Position numbers and translations under genes: made by a program
Shown here: piece after piece, positions 8,219 through 16,973 of the stretch
Numbering within the stretch: the first letter of the stretch is position 1
Layout of the letters: each line of letters opens with the position of its first letter
The notes under the pieces: generated by a model
Databases searched by the model: none
The model's input: only the letters and a program-made list of their open reading frames with translations
Told to the model about the DNA's origin: nothing
Source of the DNA: Lachnospiraceae bacterium
Lineage (GTDB): Bacteria > Bacillota > Clostridia > Lachnospirales > Lachnospiraceae
Length of the DNA: 64,000 nt
Direction: 5' to 3'
Assembly (NCBI GenBank): GCA_011959925.1
Contig: BLMD01000260.1
Location: 1-64,000 of the forward strand

Positions 8219-10441
8219 ATGAAAGACATCCGCATTCTCACAGGAAAACCCATCATTCCGCCCCCGGATACGGTAACTGCCCTTTTTGCCGGCACGCATA
8301 CGGCGCTGGATGTATCGGGTATCACAGAACTTTATGACCGGCTTCTGCCGAAACTGAAACTACACACGCTTCCAAAAGCCGCTTTGTGCATACAGGAGCG
8401 GAAAAATATACTGCATTCGGATCATTATAATCCTGACGCTCTTCTGCTTTGCGCCATGCTCACCATCGGAAGCAGTATCCAACGCCTGATCGACCGTTAT
8501 GGCGCAGACGGAGATCCGCTCGCCGCTTCTCTTCTGAACGCAATGGCAGACAGCTGCCTGTTTGCATGGGAAGAACAGCTCCACTCTGCCATGCTGACAC
8601 TCTGCCGGGAAAAAAACTGCGGCATTTTAAGGCGGCTGGAACTTCCTTCTGACCTTCCCATGCACACACAGAAAGCTGTTTTTGAAGCTTTGGATGCAGA
8701 CCGTACCCTGGGTCTCTCCCTCACGGAAGGTTATATGCTCTCACCCGAAAAATCTATGAGCCTTATCTTTGAACTGGACGAACTTGCCCCAAAAAAAGTG
8801 CCGAGACATGACTGCGGCAAGTGCCGTCATCCCCGGTGCGGCTTCCATTCTTCCGTAAATTTGCAGATCGAGCAAATCCGGACGGACGGAACGCATACGA
8901 GTCCCCGTACCATTTCCTGCAAAAAAGGAAGCCGTCTGTTTGATGTCCTGCAAGAACACCGGATACCGGTTTCGGCGGACTGCGGCGGAGCGGGAACCTG
9001 CGGTAAATGCGGCGTAACTGTCCGATCCGGCAGCGTCGGCGTCTCTCCCGAAGATAAGCTCATATTTTCCGAAGCAGAATTAAACCAGGGTATGCGGCTC
9101 GCCTGCAGCATTCGACTGGAGGACGACCTGTCCGTCCTCATACCCCAGGCAGAAGAAACGGCATTTCAAATTCTAAAAGGGCGCACCTCTTACGTACCTC
9201 TTGCCGAACAAGCCCGATATGCTCCAGGCAGCTACGGAATTGCCATAGATATCGGAACGACAACGATCGCTTTTGCCCTTTTGGATCTGCACACCGGAAT
9301 CTGCGCAGCTTCCCATACAGCCATAAATTCCTGCCGCGCCTTCGGCACAGACGTCATTCGCCGGATACAAGCTTCCAACGAAGGAAAAAAAGATCAACTG
9401 CAGAAAACCATACAAAAAGACCTGCTGCGGGGCATCGACGCGCTGTTGAACCAGTGCCCGGCACAAACCATTCGACTGCAGAAAATTGTAATTGCGGCAA
9501 ATACCGTAATGCTTCATCTGCTGCGGGGGTATTCCTGCGAAGGATTCTGCCGCTATCCCTTTTCTCCCGTAACCCTCGAACGAGAGGTCCTTTCTTTTAC
9601 GGAAGCCTTCGGCGCCTCTTTTGATGCAGGTACGCCGGACGTTATTTTGCTGCCGGGTATCTCCGCGTTTGTCGGAGCCGATATCACCGCCGGACTCTCT
9701 ACGTTAAGCACACGGGCGCGAAACGGCTCCTGTCTGTTTTTGGATCTCGGTACGAACGGCGAACTGGCGCTGTTTGACAATCACCGCCTTTTTACCGCTT
9801 CCACAGCCGCCGGCCCCGTATTTGAAGGCGGCAATATCCGATGGGGTACCGGAAGCATCCCCGGCGCCATTGCAAACGTCTCCATAGGGGAAGAAGGGCC
9901 AAGCGTCTGCACGGTCGCAGACATGCCTCCAATCGGAATCTGCGGCACAGGCGTAATCGAAACAGTTTCCGAACTTCTTTCGGCAGAGATCATAGACAAG
10001 ACCGGAAAGCTTAAGGAAGCATATTTTGAAAAAGGTTACCCGCTTGCCAATACAATGAGCGGCAAAACAATTCTTTTTACCCAGCGCGATATCCGCGAAG
10101 TCCAGATGGCGAAAGCAGCCATCCGCGCCGGCATCGAAATTCTGCTGCTGACAGCCGGCATATCCTGTGATAAAATCGAACAGGTTTTTCTTGCCGGAGG
10201 CTTCGGATACTATTTGAATATTCCAAAAGCCGCTTCCGTCGGTATCCTTCCGAAAAAACTTGTTTCTAAAACCACAGCCGCCGGAAATACCTCCTTAACG
10301 GGCGCCCTTTTCTATCTCGCAAAACAGACAGACGCCGTTCTCTCCGAACTGGCCGCAGACGCCGTCGATGTTCCTCTGGCAGCCGACAAACATTTTCAGG
10401 AACTCTATTTGTCCCATATGGAATTTGAAAAAATTACTTGA
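8219..10441 (+). CDS. ASKHA-domain corrinoid-activating protein with B12-activation and 2Fe-2S domains
   Basis: 740 residues in three parts. Residues 1-190 resemble the vitamin-B12-dependent methionine-synthase activation domain, ending in the GYMLSPEKSMSLIF motif. A Cys cluster (Cys199, Cys202, Cys207 in HDCGKCRHPRCGF) follows. Residues 220-315 form a plant-type [2Fe-2S] ferredoxin domain (Cys255, 261, 264, 296). From about 338 to the end is an ASKHA ATPase domain (YGIAIDIGTTTIAFALLD ... FLDLGTNGE ... AAGPVFEGGNIRWGTG ... LAGGFGYYL) like RamA/RACo, which reactivate corrinoid proteins at the expense of ATP. The role is therefore reductive activation of a B12 methyltransferase; its client is not in the window. 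RBS is weak (ACGGAGT). Confidence 0.88.
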   Translation: MKDIRILTGKPIIPPPDTVTALFAGTHTALDVSGITELYDRLLPKLKLHTLPKAALCIQERKNILHSDHYNPDALLLCAMLTIGSSIQRLIDRYGADGDPLAASLLNAMADSCLFAWEEQLHSAMLTLCREKNCGILRRLELPSDLPMHTQKAVFEALDADRTLGLSLTEGYMLSPEKSMSLIFELDELAPKKVPRHDCGKCRHPRCGFHSSVNLQIEQIRTDGTHTSPRTISCKKGSRLFDVLQEHRIPVSADCGGAGTCGKCGVTVRSGSVGVSPEDKLIFSEAELNQGMRLACSIRLEDDLSVLIPQAEETAFQILKGRTSYVPLAEQARYAPGSYGIAIDIGTTTIAFALLDLHTGICAASHTAINSCRAFGTDVIRRIQASNEGKKDQLQKTIQKDLLRGIDALLNQCPAQTIRLQKIVIAANTVMLHLLRGYSCEGFCRYPFSPVTLEREVLSFTEAFGASFDAGTPDVILLPGISAFVGADITAGLSTLSTRARNGSCLFLDLGTNGELALFDNHRLFTASTAAGPVFEGGNIRWGTGSIPGAIANVSIGEEGPSVCTVADMPPIGICGTGVIETVSELLSAEIIDKTGKLKEAYFEKGYPLANTMSGKTILFTQRDIREVQMAKAAIRAGIEILLLTAGISCDKIEQVFLAGGFGYYLNIPKAASVGILPKKLVSKTTAAGNTSLTGALFYLAKQTDAVLSELAADAVDVPLAADKHFQELYLSHMEFEKIT

Positions 10442-10490
10442 CCTGTCGTAGTAATTGTGCTACGCTGTATTCATCAAATTACTACGACAG
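10438..10490 (+). promoter_or_regulatory. Promoter and palindromic operator of the PadR unit
   Basis: TTGACC (10438-10443), 17-nt spacer and a TACGCT -10 box (10461-10466). A perfect 14-bp inverted repeat, CTGTCGTAGTAATT (10443-10456) and AATTACTACGACAG (10477-10490), brackets the -10 region. It is probably the autoregulatory site of the PadR protein encoded 30 bp downstream. Confidence 0.75.
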
Positions 10491-10520
10491 TCGTAATACC
10501 AGAGAAAGGAGACGCCGTAT

Positions 10521-10841
10521 ATGATAAGCAGCGACGGTATACGCGGCTACAATGATATGATTATCCTGCGGCTGATCTTAGAAGAGCCGTCCTACGGATA
10601 TGAAATTTCAAAAGCAATCAAAGAAAAAAGCCGCGGCAAATATATCATCAAAGAGACCACCCTCTATTCGGCATTTACAAGGCTCGAAAAAAACGGTTAT
10701 ATCGAATCTTTTTTCGGAAACAAAACAAACGGAAAACGGCGGACTTACTATCGAATCACAGATTCGGGGCGCAGCTATTATCAGGAAAAATGCGCCGAAT
10801 GGGATTTGACAAAAGAAGTCGTAGAAAAATTCAGGCAATAG
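10521..10841 (+). CDS. PadR-family transcriptional regulator
   Basis: 106-residue winged-helix repressor. Helix-turn-helix and wing cover about residues 10-90 (IILRLILEEPSYGYEISKAI ... LYSAFTRLEKNGYI ... GKRRTYYRITDSGRSYY), the classic PadR layout, with a short C-terminal dimer helix. RBS AAAGGAGACGCCGTAT precedes the ATG. It is followed after 13 nt by a DUF1700-type membrane protein gene, a common pairing. A perfect palindrome over its promoter points to autorepression. The inducer is unknown. Confidence 0.92.
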   Translation: MISSDGIRGYNDMIILRLILEEPSYGYEISKAIKEKSRGKYIIKETTLYSAFTRLEKNGYIESFFGNKTNGKRRTYYRITDSGRSYYQEKCAEWDLTKEVVEKFRQ

Positions 10842-10854
10842 GAGGCGCTTATTT

Positions 10855-11877
10855 ATGGAGACAATCATCAGTTACATCGACAACCTGTTTCGGAATTATC
10901 CCAACACTTTGCAGCTGCAAAAAGCAAGAGACGAACTTTTTGGCATTATGGAGGATAAATACCATGAATTAAAAGCGGAGGGCAAATCCGAAAATGAAGC
11001 CATCGGCATCGTAATTTCCGAATTCGGCAGCATGGAAGAAATTGCAGCCGATCTCGGATTGGATCCGAAATCATCCGCAGCGAATGCCGACGCATTGGAT
11101 CTGGAAGAAGAAAAAAATCTGACGCTGGCACAGGCGCAGGAATACGCCAAAGCGCAGGAAACGTTTGGATTAAAAATCGCCGCAGGCGTCGCCCTGTGCA
11201 TTCTATCTCCGATTCCCGCCTGCATCATGAACGCTTTAGAAGAAGGCGGATTTTTGGCCCATCGTATCGGCGATGCAATCGGCGGAATTTCTATGTTCCT
11301 GATTGTGGCGGTTGCCGTGGGTATTTTCATTCTCGGCAGTATCTCCAATCAGCGCTATGAAGAATTCAAGAAAAAACATCTTTTGCTGGACGCCGCCGCG
11401 CAAACCGCTTTGTCGCAGGATTTTGAAGATTACTCCCATACATTCGGCAAAATGGTATCCGGCGGAATAATCTTATGTATCGTAAGCGTCGTTCCAGTCA
11501 TCCTTTTTGACAGCCTGTTTTCGTATACTTCGCTGCATTGGATCAGCGAATTATCCGGCGCATCTTTGTTTGCCCTGGTAGCTGGCGGCGTATTTTTACT
11601 TATTTTTGCCGGCGTAAAACACAGCGCTTACGAACTGCTGCTCAAAAAAAAGCCCTCCATGTCCCTTCGCGAAAAAAAGAAAAAAGACCGTAGGATTTCC
11701 ATTCTGGCATCCATTTACTGGCCCATCATTACGGCAGTCTATCTTACGGTAAGTTTTTTTACGATGCAGTGGGGCATGACCTGGATCATCTGGCCGGTAT
11801 CCGGGCTGATCTTCGGCAGTATCAGCGCAGTCGTCTCTCTGACACAGGAAAAAGATCCGCACAATATGCGGCAATGA
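10855..11877 (+). CDS. DUF1700/permease-prefix-like membrane protein
   Basis: 340 residues. The N-terminal ~70 residues (FRNYPNTLQLQKARDELFGI ... IGIVISEFGSMEEIAADLGL) match the HAAS/permease-prefix helical domain found in proteins co-encoded with PadR regulators. An acidic linker leads to about six membrane segments (about 108-130, 140-165, 200-220, 232-255, 290-310, 312-330). Function is not established; such proteins often accompany stress-responsive or antimicrobial-response PadR units. RBS TAGGAGGCGCTTATTT. A terminator follows directly. Confidence 0.8.
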   Translation: METIISYIDNLFRNYPNTLQLQKARDELFGIMEDKYHELKAEGKSENEAIGIVISEFGSMEEIAADLGLDPKSSAANADALDLEEEKNLTLAQAQEYAKAQETFGLKIAAGVALCILSPIPACIMNALEEGGFLAHRIGDAIGGISMFLIVAVAVGIFILGSISNQRYEEFKKKHLLLDAAAQTALSQDFEDYSHTFGKMVSGGIILCIVSVVPVILFDSLFSYTSLHWISELSGASLFALVAGGVFLLIFAGVKHSAYELLLKKKPSMSLREKKKKDRRISILASIYWPIITAVYLTVSFFTMQWGMTWIIWPVSGLIFGSISAVVSLTQEKDPHNMRQ

Positions 11878-11898
11878 TCCGCAGTATACGGAAGGAAA

Positions 11899-11929
11899 AC
11901 AGAACCTGATGCACGGGTTCTGTTTTTTT
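11899..11929 (+). terminator. Intrinsic terminator of the PadR unit
   Basis: ACAGAACC (11899-11906) and GGTTCTGT (11916-11923) form a stem followed by seven T residues. Confidence 0.85.
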
Positions 11930-11940
11930 GATAAAAACAG

Positions 11941-11981
11941 TTGACATATGCGTTTTAACTGTATATACTGTCTATATACAG
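11941..11981 (+). promoter_or_regulatory. Promoter and YtrA-type operator
   Basis: TTGACA (11941-11946), 17-nt spacer and TATACT (11964-11969). The inverted repeat CTGTATATA (11959-11967) / TATATACAG (11973-11981) with a 5-nt centre overlaps the -10 box, as expected for repression by the GntR protein encoded 17 bp downstream. Confidence 0.85.
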
Positions 11982-11997
11982 AAAGGCGGTTAGGAAC

Positions 11998-12372
11998 ATG
12001 GATATTATTATTAAAAACTCCAGCAGCCAGCCCATTTACGAACAGATTTATTCTCAGATCAAGGATATGATCTTAAACGGCTCCCTGACCGAAGGTGAAA
12101 TGCTTCCGTCGATCCGGGGACTTGCAAAAGATCTTCGAATCAGCGTAATTACCACAAAGCGCGCCTACGACGAACTGGAGCGGGAAGGTTTTGTCCATAC
12201 GGTAGGCGGCAAAGGCTGTTTTGTCGCGGGTACCAACCGGGAACTGATCCGGGAAGAAAATCTGAAAAAAATCGAGGCGCATATCCGGGAAATCCGCAGG
12301 CTGGCAAGAAGCTGCGGCCTTTCCGAAGATGAACTGCTGGAAATTTTTCGCATATTGGAGGTAGAAGAATGA
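11998..12372 (+). CDS. GntR-family regulator, YtrA type
   Basis: 124 residues: an N-terminal winged helix (QPIYEQIYSQIKDMILNGSL ... LPSIRGLAKDLRISVITTKRAYDELEREGF) with only a ~45-residue C-terminal tail, the hallmark of the YtrA subfamily that controls adjacent ABC exporters. Its stop overlaps the ATPase start (ATGA), so the regulator and transporter are coupled. The palindrome over the promoter indicates autorepression, relieved by an unknown signal; cell-wall antibiotics induce relatives. Confidence 0.93.
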   Translation: MDIIIKNSSSQPIYEQIYSQIKDMILNGSLTEGEMLPSIRGLAKDLRISVITTKRAYDELEREGFVHTVGGKGCFVAGTNRELIREENLKKIEAHIREIRRLARSCGLSEDELLEIFRILEVEE

Positions 12373-13214
12373 ACGCAATTGAAATGAAGCATGTGACAAA
12401 ATCCTACGCATCGTTTCGCTTAAACGATGTCAGTCTCTCACTTCCTTCCGGATGTATTATGGGACTTGTCGGGGAAAACGGCGCAGGCAAAAGCACAACG
12501 ATACAGCTGATCATGAATACGGTACAAAAAGAAACCGGAGAAATCCTCGTACTGGGCAAAAACAACACGTCTGAAGATTTTAAGCAGGTGAAAGAAGACA
12601 TCGGCATCGTTCTGGACGAAGCCTACTATCCCGAAGTGTTAAGCCCGGCAAATGTCAGCCGCATTATGCGGCACACCTACCGCAACTGGCAGGAGGATCG
12701 CTTTTATGATTACCTCAAACAGTTTGACCTGCCGGAAAAGAAAAAATTCAAAGAATTTTCCAGAGGCATGAAAATGAAACTCGCCATCGCCGTGGCGCTG
12801 TCCCATCAACCGAAACTTTTGATTCTGGACGAGGCCACCAGCGGCCTGGATCCCGTTATCCGGGATGAAATACTGGAGATCTTCAACGATTTTACGAGAG
12901 ACGAAGCGCACTCCGTATTACTCTCTTCCCATATCATCAGCGATCTGGAAAAAATCTGCGACTACATTGCTTATCTGCATCACGGCAGCTTACTGTTTTG
13001 CGAAGAAAAAGATGTTTTGCTGGAAGAATACGGTATTCTGCATACCACAAGCAGCCAGGCGCTTCACGTACCGCAGGAAGCCGTTTTAGGCAGGCGGGAA
13101 GGTAAATATGCTACAGAGCTTTTTGTCCGGCGGAGCCGTATTTCAGACGCCTTTGACGTAGAAAAAGCCGGAATTGAAGATATTATGCTGTTTTTCGCCA
13201 AAAAGGAGGGCTAA
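12369..13214 (+). CDS. ABC transporter ATP-binding protein
   Basis: 281-residue nucleotide-binding subunit. Walker A is LVGENGAGKSTTIQLI (about 34-45), the signature region is EFSRGMKMKLAIAVAL, Walker B is LLILDEATSGLDP, and the switch His is in LLSSHIISDLEK. The C-terminal ~70 residues after the ATPase core are family-variable. It is part of the gntR-ATPase-permease operon, with one permease gene 3 nt downstream. This layout (BcrA/YtrB-like) exports or removes peptides or lipids at the membrane; the cargo is unknown. Confidence 0.93.
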   Translation: MNAIEMKHVTKSYASFRLNDVSLSLPSGCIMGLVGENGAGKSTTIQLIMNTVQKETGEILVLGKNNTSEDFKQVKEDIGIVLDEAYYPEVLSPANVSRIMRHTYRNWQEDRFYDYLKQFDLPEKKKFKEFSRGMKMKLAIAVALSHQPKLLILDEATSGLDPVIRDEILEIFNDFTRDEAHSVLLSSHIISDLEKICDYIAYLHHGSLLFCEEKDVLLEEYGILHTTSSQALHVPQEAVLGRREGKYATELFVRRSRISDAFDVEKAGIEDIMLFFAKKEG

Positions 13215-13217
13215 GTT

Positions 13218-13823
13218 ATGAGAGGTTTACTGATCAAAGACGCTTATACCATGATCAAAGAAACGAAACTGTTTTTGATATTTGCCGTTATCATATCCTT
13301 TATCCAAAATGACTTTCTGTTTTCCTATGCCATTTTTTACTCGGCGATGCTGCCGCTTACCGCATTGTCCTACGACGAGCGCTCCAAGTGGAACAAACTT
13401 GCGGATATGCTGCCCTATTCGGCAAAAGATATTGTGGGCAGTAAATATATCATCGGGTATCTTTGTGTTTTCTGTATGTCTTTTTTGGTTTTCTGCGGTA
13501 AGATACTGTTTACAGGCTTAAATCACCCCATGCCAGGCGCCGAAGACTGGATGGTACTCCTTGGCGTCGCCTGTGCGTCTACGATTATCCAGTCTGTAAA
13601 TCTTCCGTTTATGTTCTGGATCGGCGTGGAGAGGGGCCGTTACCTGTTTATTCTGTTCTCCGTTACCGCAATCATCGCCTCCCTCACATGTCTGGAACAT
13701 ATGGATTTGACCCGGATACAGATTACCCCCGGGGTCTTACTGTCCGGCATACTGACATTTACGATCGTATGCAACCTGATTTCCTTTCTCGTTTCCAAAC
13801 GCATCTATCAAAAAAAATCATAA
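13218..13823 (+). CDS. ABC-2 type permease
   Basis: 201 residues with six hydrophobic segments (about 18-38, 40-55, 75-98, 110-132, 140-158, 170-195). The opening MRGLLIKDAYTMIKETKL and the motif ALSYDERSKWNKLADMLPYSAKDIVGSKYI are characteristic of the ABC2_membrane_5 permease group. It is encoded 3 nt after its ATPase and ends at a strong terminator. It probably forms a homodimer with the ATPase dimer. Confidence 0.88.
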   Translation: MRGLLIKDAYTMIKETKLFLIFAVIISFIQNDFLFSYAIFYSAMLPLTALSYDERSKWNKLADMLPYSAKDIVGSKYIIGYLCVFCMSFLVFCGKILFTGLNHPMPGAEDWMVLLGVACASTIIQSVNLPFMFWIGVERGRYLFILFSVTAIIASLTCLEHMDLTRIQITPGVLLSGILTFTIVCNLISFLVSKRIYQKKS

Positions 13824-13844
13824 ACTCTGCAGTATCAAAAAAAC

Positions 13845-13890
13845 ACCCGGCAGGCTTTTCCTTTCAAGCCCGCCGGGTCTTATCTTTTTT
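13845..13890 (+). terminator. Intrinsic terminator of the gntR-ABC operon
   Basis: ACCCGGCaGGCTT (13845-13857) pairs with AAGCCcGCCGGGT (13866-13878), followed by TCTTATCTTTTTT. It overlaps the last codons of the convergent XRE gene. Confidence 0.85.
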
Positions 13891-14226
13891 CTTTTTATTT
13901 TTTCCGTACAGGGAAAACACTCTTCCCGTTTCGATATAGAGAGGTCTTTTATCTTCCGGAATTGCCCGGTAAATATTGACCAAATGGCGTTCTTCTGCGT
14001 TATAGGGAATAGTGATCGGATCTCGTACAGAGGTCAGGCCATAAATGTAATCTGTCGTTGTATGAAAATAAGACGCAATTCGGATCACCGTTTTGGCATC
14101 CGGCTGCCTGCGGTTTTTGACATAACCGCTTAACGTGGAATCCGAAATATTCAGCGCCTTTGCCAGCTCTTTTTGTGAGATCCTTTCCTGATCCAGCAGA
14201 TTACGCAATTGTCTTCCGATGTCCAA
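13864..14226 (-). CDS. XRE-family transcriptional regulator
   Basis: 120 residues. The helix-turn-helix covers residues 3-60 (LRNLLDQERISQKELAKALN ... DSTLSGYVKNRRQPDAKTV). The C-terminal part (RAIPEDKRPLYIETGRVFSL) ends in a Lys/Arg-rich tail encoded by the terminator region of the convergent ABC operon. Start ATG 14226 has only a moderate site upstream (AGAGGGGGAATATGTTTGGAC, with GAGGGGG 9-15 nt before it). Target genes are unknown; a small palindrome lies 75 bp upstream. Confidence 0.85.
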   Translation of the reverse strand: MDIGRQLRNLLDQERISQKELAKALNISDSTLSGYVKNRRQPDAKTVIRIASYFHTTTDYIYGLTSVRDPITIPYNAEERHLVNIYRAIPEDKRPLYIETGRVFSLYGKNKKKKDKTRRA

Positions 14227-14299
14227 ACATATTCCCCCTCTCTGACGAGAGTCATTTTAAAGCAAGGCTGTATCTGGCACCCTGGAAATATGCAAAATG

Positions 14300-14316
14300 C
14301 GAATAATAACTATTCG
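14300..14316. repeat. Short palindrome upstream of the XRE gene
   Basis: CGAATA (14300-14305), a 5-nt centre, TATTCG (14311-14316). It is a candidate operator for the XRE regulator; the 149-bp region 14227-14374 holds no other clear signal. Confidence 0.3.
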
Positions 14317-14374
14317 TACCGAACACACTACGCACAACGCGGATTGAATGCTCATTTATGAAATTATCTGAATT

Positions 14375-15109
14375 TTATAACCACCCTCCGTCAAAACGAA
14401 TGACCTGCCCGGTCAAATAAGACGGTGCCAAAACCAACTGACAGAGAAACGCGGCAACTTCTTCCGGTTTTGCAAAATAACCTGCCGGTATTTCATTTTC
14501 CAGGGATTTTCGTTCCGAAAGATCTAATGCAGCATTCATATCTGTATCTATTACGCCGCAGGCAACGGCATTGACCTGTATATTGCTGGGGGCAAGTTCT
14601 TTTGCCAACGCCCTCGTCAGCGCGTTGACGCCTCCCTTCGCCGCCGAATAAGCCGCTTCACAGGATGCGCCGGAAATCCCCCATACGGAAGAAATATTGA
14701 TAATCTTGCCTTCCTTCTGCGATATCATATAAGGAACGGCGCATTTACAGCAGGAAAAAACCGACGTAAGATTTGTATGCAGCATGCGCTCCCATTCCTC
14801 ATAGTGCATCTCGCTCAACAGACCGATATAAGAAATCCCGGCATTGTTGATCAAAATATCGACTCCCTGGCAGAATTCCCTGACTTTTTCAAACATTTCA
14901 CAGACAAACGCATAGCTGGCGATATCTCCGCAGCAGCAAAGCGTTTGAATATGAAAATCTTCTTCCAGTTCCAGAGAAAACCGCCTGAGTTCTTTTTCCG
15001 AATGAATACAGTTTAATACAAGGTCATACCCTGCTTTGGCAAATGCCGCCGCGGCGGCGCGCCCGATTCCCCTGGAAGCTCCTGTGATCAATACGGTTTT
15101 TCGCTTCAT
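14375..15109 (-). CDS. ymfI: SDR-family reductase, probable EF-P 5-aminopentanone reductase (YmfI)
   Basis: 244-residue Rossmann-fold oxidoreductase. The cofactor loop TGASRGIGRAAAAAFA, NNAG motif, catalytic Ser in NISSVWGISGASCEAAYSAA and the YxxxK pair are all present. The 'WG-x-x-GASCE' stretch and 'LAKELAPSNIQVNAVACGVI' are what I recall for YmfI, which reduces the 5-aminopentanone on elongation factor P in Firmicutes; a plain FabG-like reductase is the alternative. It stands alone, behind the pgi terminator. Confidence 0.75.
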   Translation of the reverse strand: MKRKTVLITGASRGIGRAAAAAFAKAGYDLVLNCIHSEKELRRFSLELEEDFHIQTLCCCGDIASYAFVCEMFEKVREFCQGVDILINNAGISYIGLLSEMHYEEWERMLHTNLTSVFSCCKCAVPYMISQKEGKIINISSVWGISGASCEAAYSAAKGGVNALTRALAKELAPSNIQVNAVACGVIDTDMNAALDLSERKSLENEIPAGYFAKPEEVAAFLCQLVLAPSYLTGQVIRFDGGWL

Positions 15110-15136
15110 AGGCTTCCCCCCTGATAATTATTTTCC

Positions 15137-15176
15137 AAACAAAACGGCAGCGAAGATTCTTAACCCTCGCTGCCGC
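15137..15176 (-). terminator. Intrinsic terminator after pgi
   Basis: On the minus strand CGGCAGCGA (15175-15167) pairs with TCGCTGCCG (15153-15145), followed by TTTTGTTT. Confidence 0.88.
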
Positions 15177-15216
15177 CCCCGTCTGTTACACGTTGCTTTT
15201 TGCCCTTTTTTATCGA

Positions 15217-16563
15217 TTAGAGTCTCTTTAACAATTCCTCTCTGGCCGCTTCATAACCCGGCTTGCCAAGCAATGCAAACATATTCTTTTTATAACTTTC
15301 CACGCCCGGCTGATTAAACGGATTCACACCCAGCAGATACCCGCTGACGCCGACCGCAAATTCAAAGAAATAGAACAATTCACCCAGATAAAATTCGTTC
15401 TGTTCGGGAATTTTAATCATCAGATTCGGCACGCTGCCGTCGGTATGCGCAAGAATCGTTCCGTTCATTGCGTTCTTATTGACAAAATCCATATCTTTGC
15501 CCGCAAGGTAATTTAAACCGTCCAAATCTGCCGCCTCTTCTTCGATCACGACATTTCCTCTGGCATTCTCAATACTCATTACGGTTTCAAACAGATTTCT
15601 GGCGCCGTCCTGGATAAACTGCCCCATCGAATGCAGATCTGTCGTAAGGTCAACGGATGCCGGGAAAATTCCTTTCTGATCCTTTCCTTCGCTCTCGCCG
15701 TACAGCTGTTTCCACCATTCGGATACATAATGAAGACACGGCTCATAATTGGCAAGCACTTCGATCTCTTTGCCTTTTCTCAGCAGGATATTGCGGATCG
15801 CAGCGTATTTTAACGCGTCGTTTTCTTCAAATTTCTGCTCGATTGCCAGTTTCCTTCCTTCTGCCGCGCCTGCCATCAGCTGGTCGATATCCGCGCCGCT
15901 GACTGCGATCGGAAGCAGTCCGACTGCTGTCAGGACAGAAAACCGTCCGCCGATATCGTCCGGTACGACAAACGTTTCATATCCCTCTTCCGTTGCAAGC
16001 TTCTTCAATGCGCCCCTTTCTTTATCTGTGGTCGCATAGATACGCTTTGCCGCTTCTGCTTTCCCGTATTTTTCTTCCAGTTTTTTCTTAAAGATACGGA
16101 ACGCAATTGCCGGTTCCGTCGTAGTTCCGGATTTTGAGATTACGTTGACAGAGAAATCCCGATCCGCCACTACATCCAAAAGCCCTTCCAGATACGCGCC
16201 GCTGATACTGTTTCCCGCATAGTAAATTTCCGGCGTTTTCCTTTTTTCTGCGGAGAGGTTGTTATAAAATCCATGCCGTAAAAATTCAATCGCAGCCCGG
16301 GCTCCCAAATACGAACCGCCGATTCCGATTACAATGAGCACCTGCGAATCCGACTGAATTTTCTGCGCCGCCTTTTTTATCCGTTCAAATTCATCCTTGT
16401 CGTAATCCACCGGAAGATCGATCCATCCTACAAAATCGTTCCCGGCGCCGCTTTTTGATACAAGCTGCTCCTTTGCATCCTCTGTCAATTTGCCCATATA
16501 GCCGACTTCTTCTTCACTGATAAATCCGGCTGCTTTTGAATAATCCAAAACAACTTTACTCAT
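15217..16563 (-). CDS. pgi: Glucose-6-phosphate isomerase
   Basis: 448 residues, the short Firmicute form of the glycolytic enzyme that interconverts glucose 6-phosphate and fructose 6-phosphate. Visible are [18 protein letters not shown], the SIS-domain phosphate loop [14 protein letters not shown], and the family signature [20 protein letters not shown]. The Glu and His/Lys residues expected in the active site fall in the conserved blocks. RBS AAAGGAGCGTTCATC precedes ATG. It has its own promoter and terminator, so it is monocistronic. Confidence 0.97.
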   Translation of the reverse strand: MSKVVLDYSKAAGFISEEEVGYMGKLTEDAKEQLVSKSGAGNDFVGWIDLPVDYDKDEFERIKKAAQKIQSDSQVLIVIGIGGSYLGARAAIEFLRHGFYNNLSAEKRKTPEIYYAGNSISGAYLEGLLDVVADRDFSVNVISKSGTTTEPAIAFRIFKKKLEEKYGKAEAAKRIYATTDKERGALKKLATEEGYETFVVPDDIGGRFSVLTAVGLLPIAVSGADIDQLMAGAAEGRKLAIEQKFEENDALKYAAIRNILLRKGKEIEVLANYEPCLHYVSEWWKQLYGESEGKDQKGIFPASVDLTTDLHSMGQFIQDGARNLFETVMSIENARGNVVIEEEAADLDGLNYLAGKDMDFVNKNAMNGTILAHTDGSVPNLMIKIPEQNEFYLGELFYFFEFAVGVSGYLLGVNPFNQPGVESYKKNMFALLGKPGYEAAREELLKRL

Positions 16564-16608
16564 GATGAACGCTCCTTTATCTATAAAATCCAGTATTTTG
16601 CAGTTACT

Positions 16609-16637
16609 ATTTTAGCAAACACTTCTCCTTTGTTCAA
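16609..16637 (-). promoter_or_regulatory. Promoter of pgi
   Basis: TTGAAC (16637-16632), 17-nt spacer, TAAAAT (16614-16609) on the minus strand, starting right after the stop of the preceding small gene. Confidence 0.75.
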
Positions 16638-16640
16638 GAC

Positions 16641-16973
16641 CTAAAAAACTTCTGAAATGACATCCATCAAAAGCTTGATATCCTCTGTTTCCCTGTCTTC
16701 TCCCTGCTCCATTCTTTCTTCACTCGTCTGATACACAGGGATCTGTGTACCTTCTTCCGAATCTTTTGGCGCCTCTGCCGCCTCCGGTACATCTTCCGTT
16801 AAGATCACGTCGAAATATTTCCGGATCTTTTTACAGATTTTATGTACTTCTCTTCTCGTTCTCGTCACCTGAATCAATACCAAAAGCAATAATAAGATAA
16901 CGGCAGTTCCGGCAATAACCGCCGTCAATACCGGATTTTCTCTGATGTACAGTACGATCTCATCCTGCAGCAT
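16641..16973 (-). CDS. Small single-pass membrane protein of unknown function
   Basis: 110 residues from ATG 16973, chosen over the ATG at 17018 because GGGAGGCATCGTT lies directly upstream. A short external N-terminus is followed by one transmembrane segment (about 14-35, PVLTAVIAGTAVILLLLLVL), a basic stop-transfer stretch (TRTRREVHKICKKIRK), then an acidic, probably disordered cytosolic tail ending in IKLLMDVISEVF. I do not recognise the family. It lies just upstream of pgi but pgi has its own promoter. A TATAAT box at 17074-17069 may start it. Confidence 0.75.
   Translation of the reverse strand: MLQDEIVLYIRENPVLTAVIAGTAVILLLLLVLIQVTRTRREVHKICKKIRKYFDVILTEDVPEAAEAPKDSEEGTQIPVYQTSEERMEQGEDRETEDIKLLMDVISEVF

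Noticed and set aside
10896..11348. Minus-strand open frame of 150 codons
   Set aside because: It is antisense to the DUF1700-type gene, which has clear domain structure and operon context; no site precedes it.
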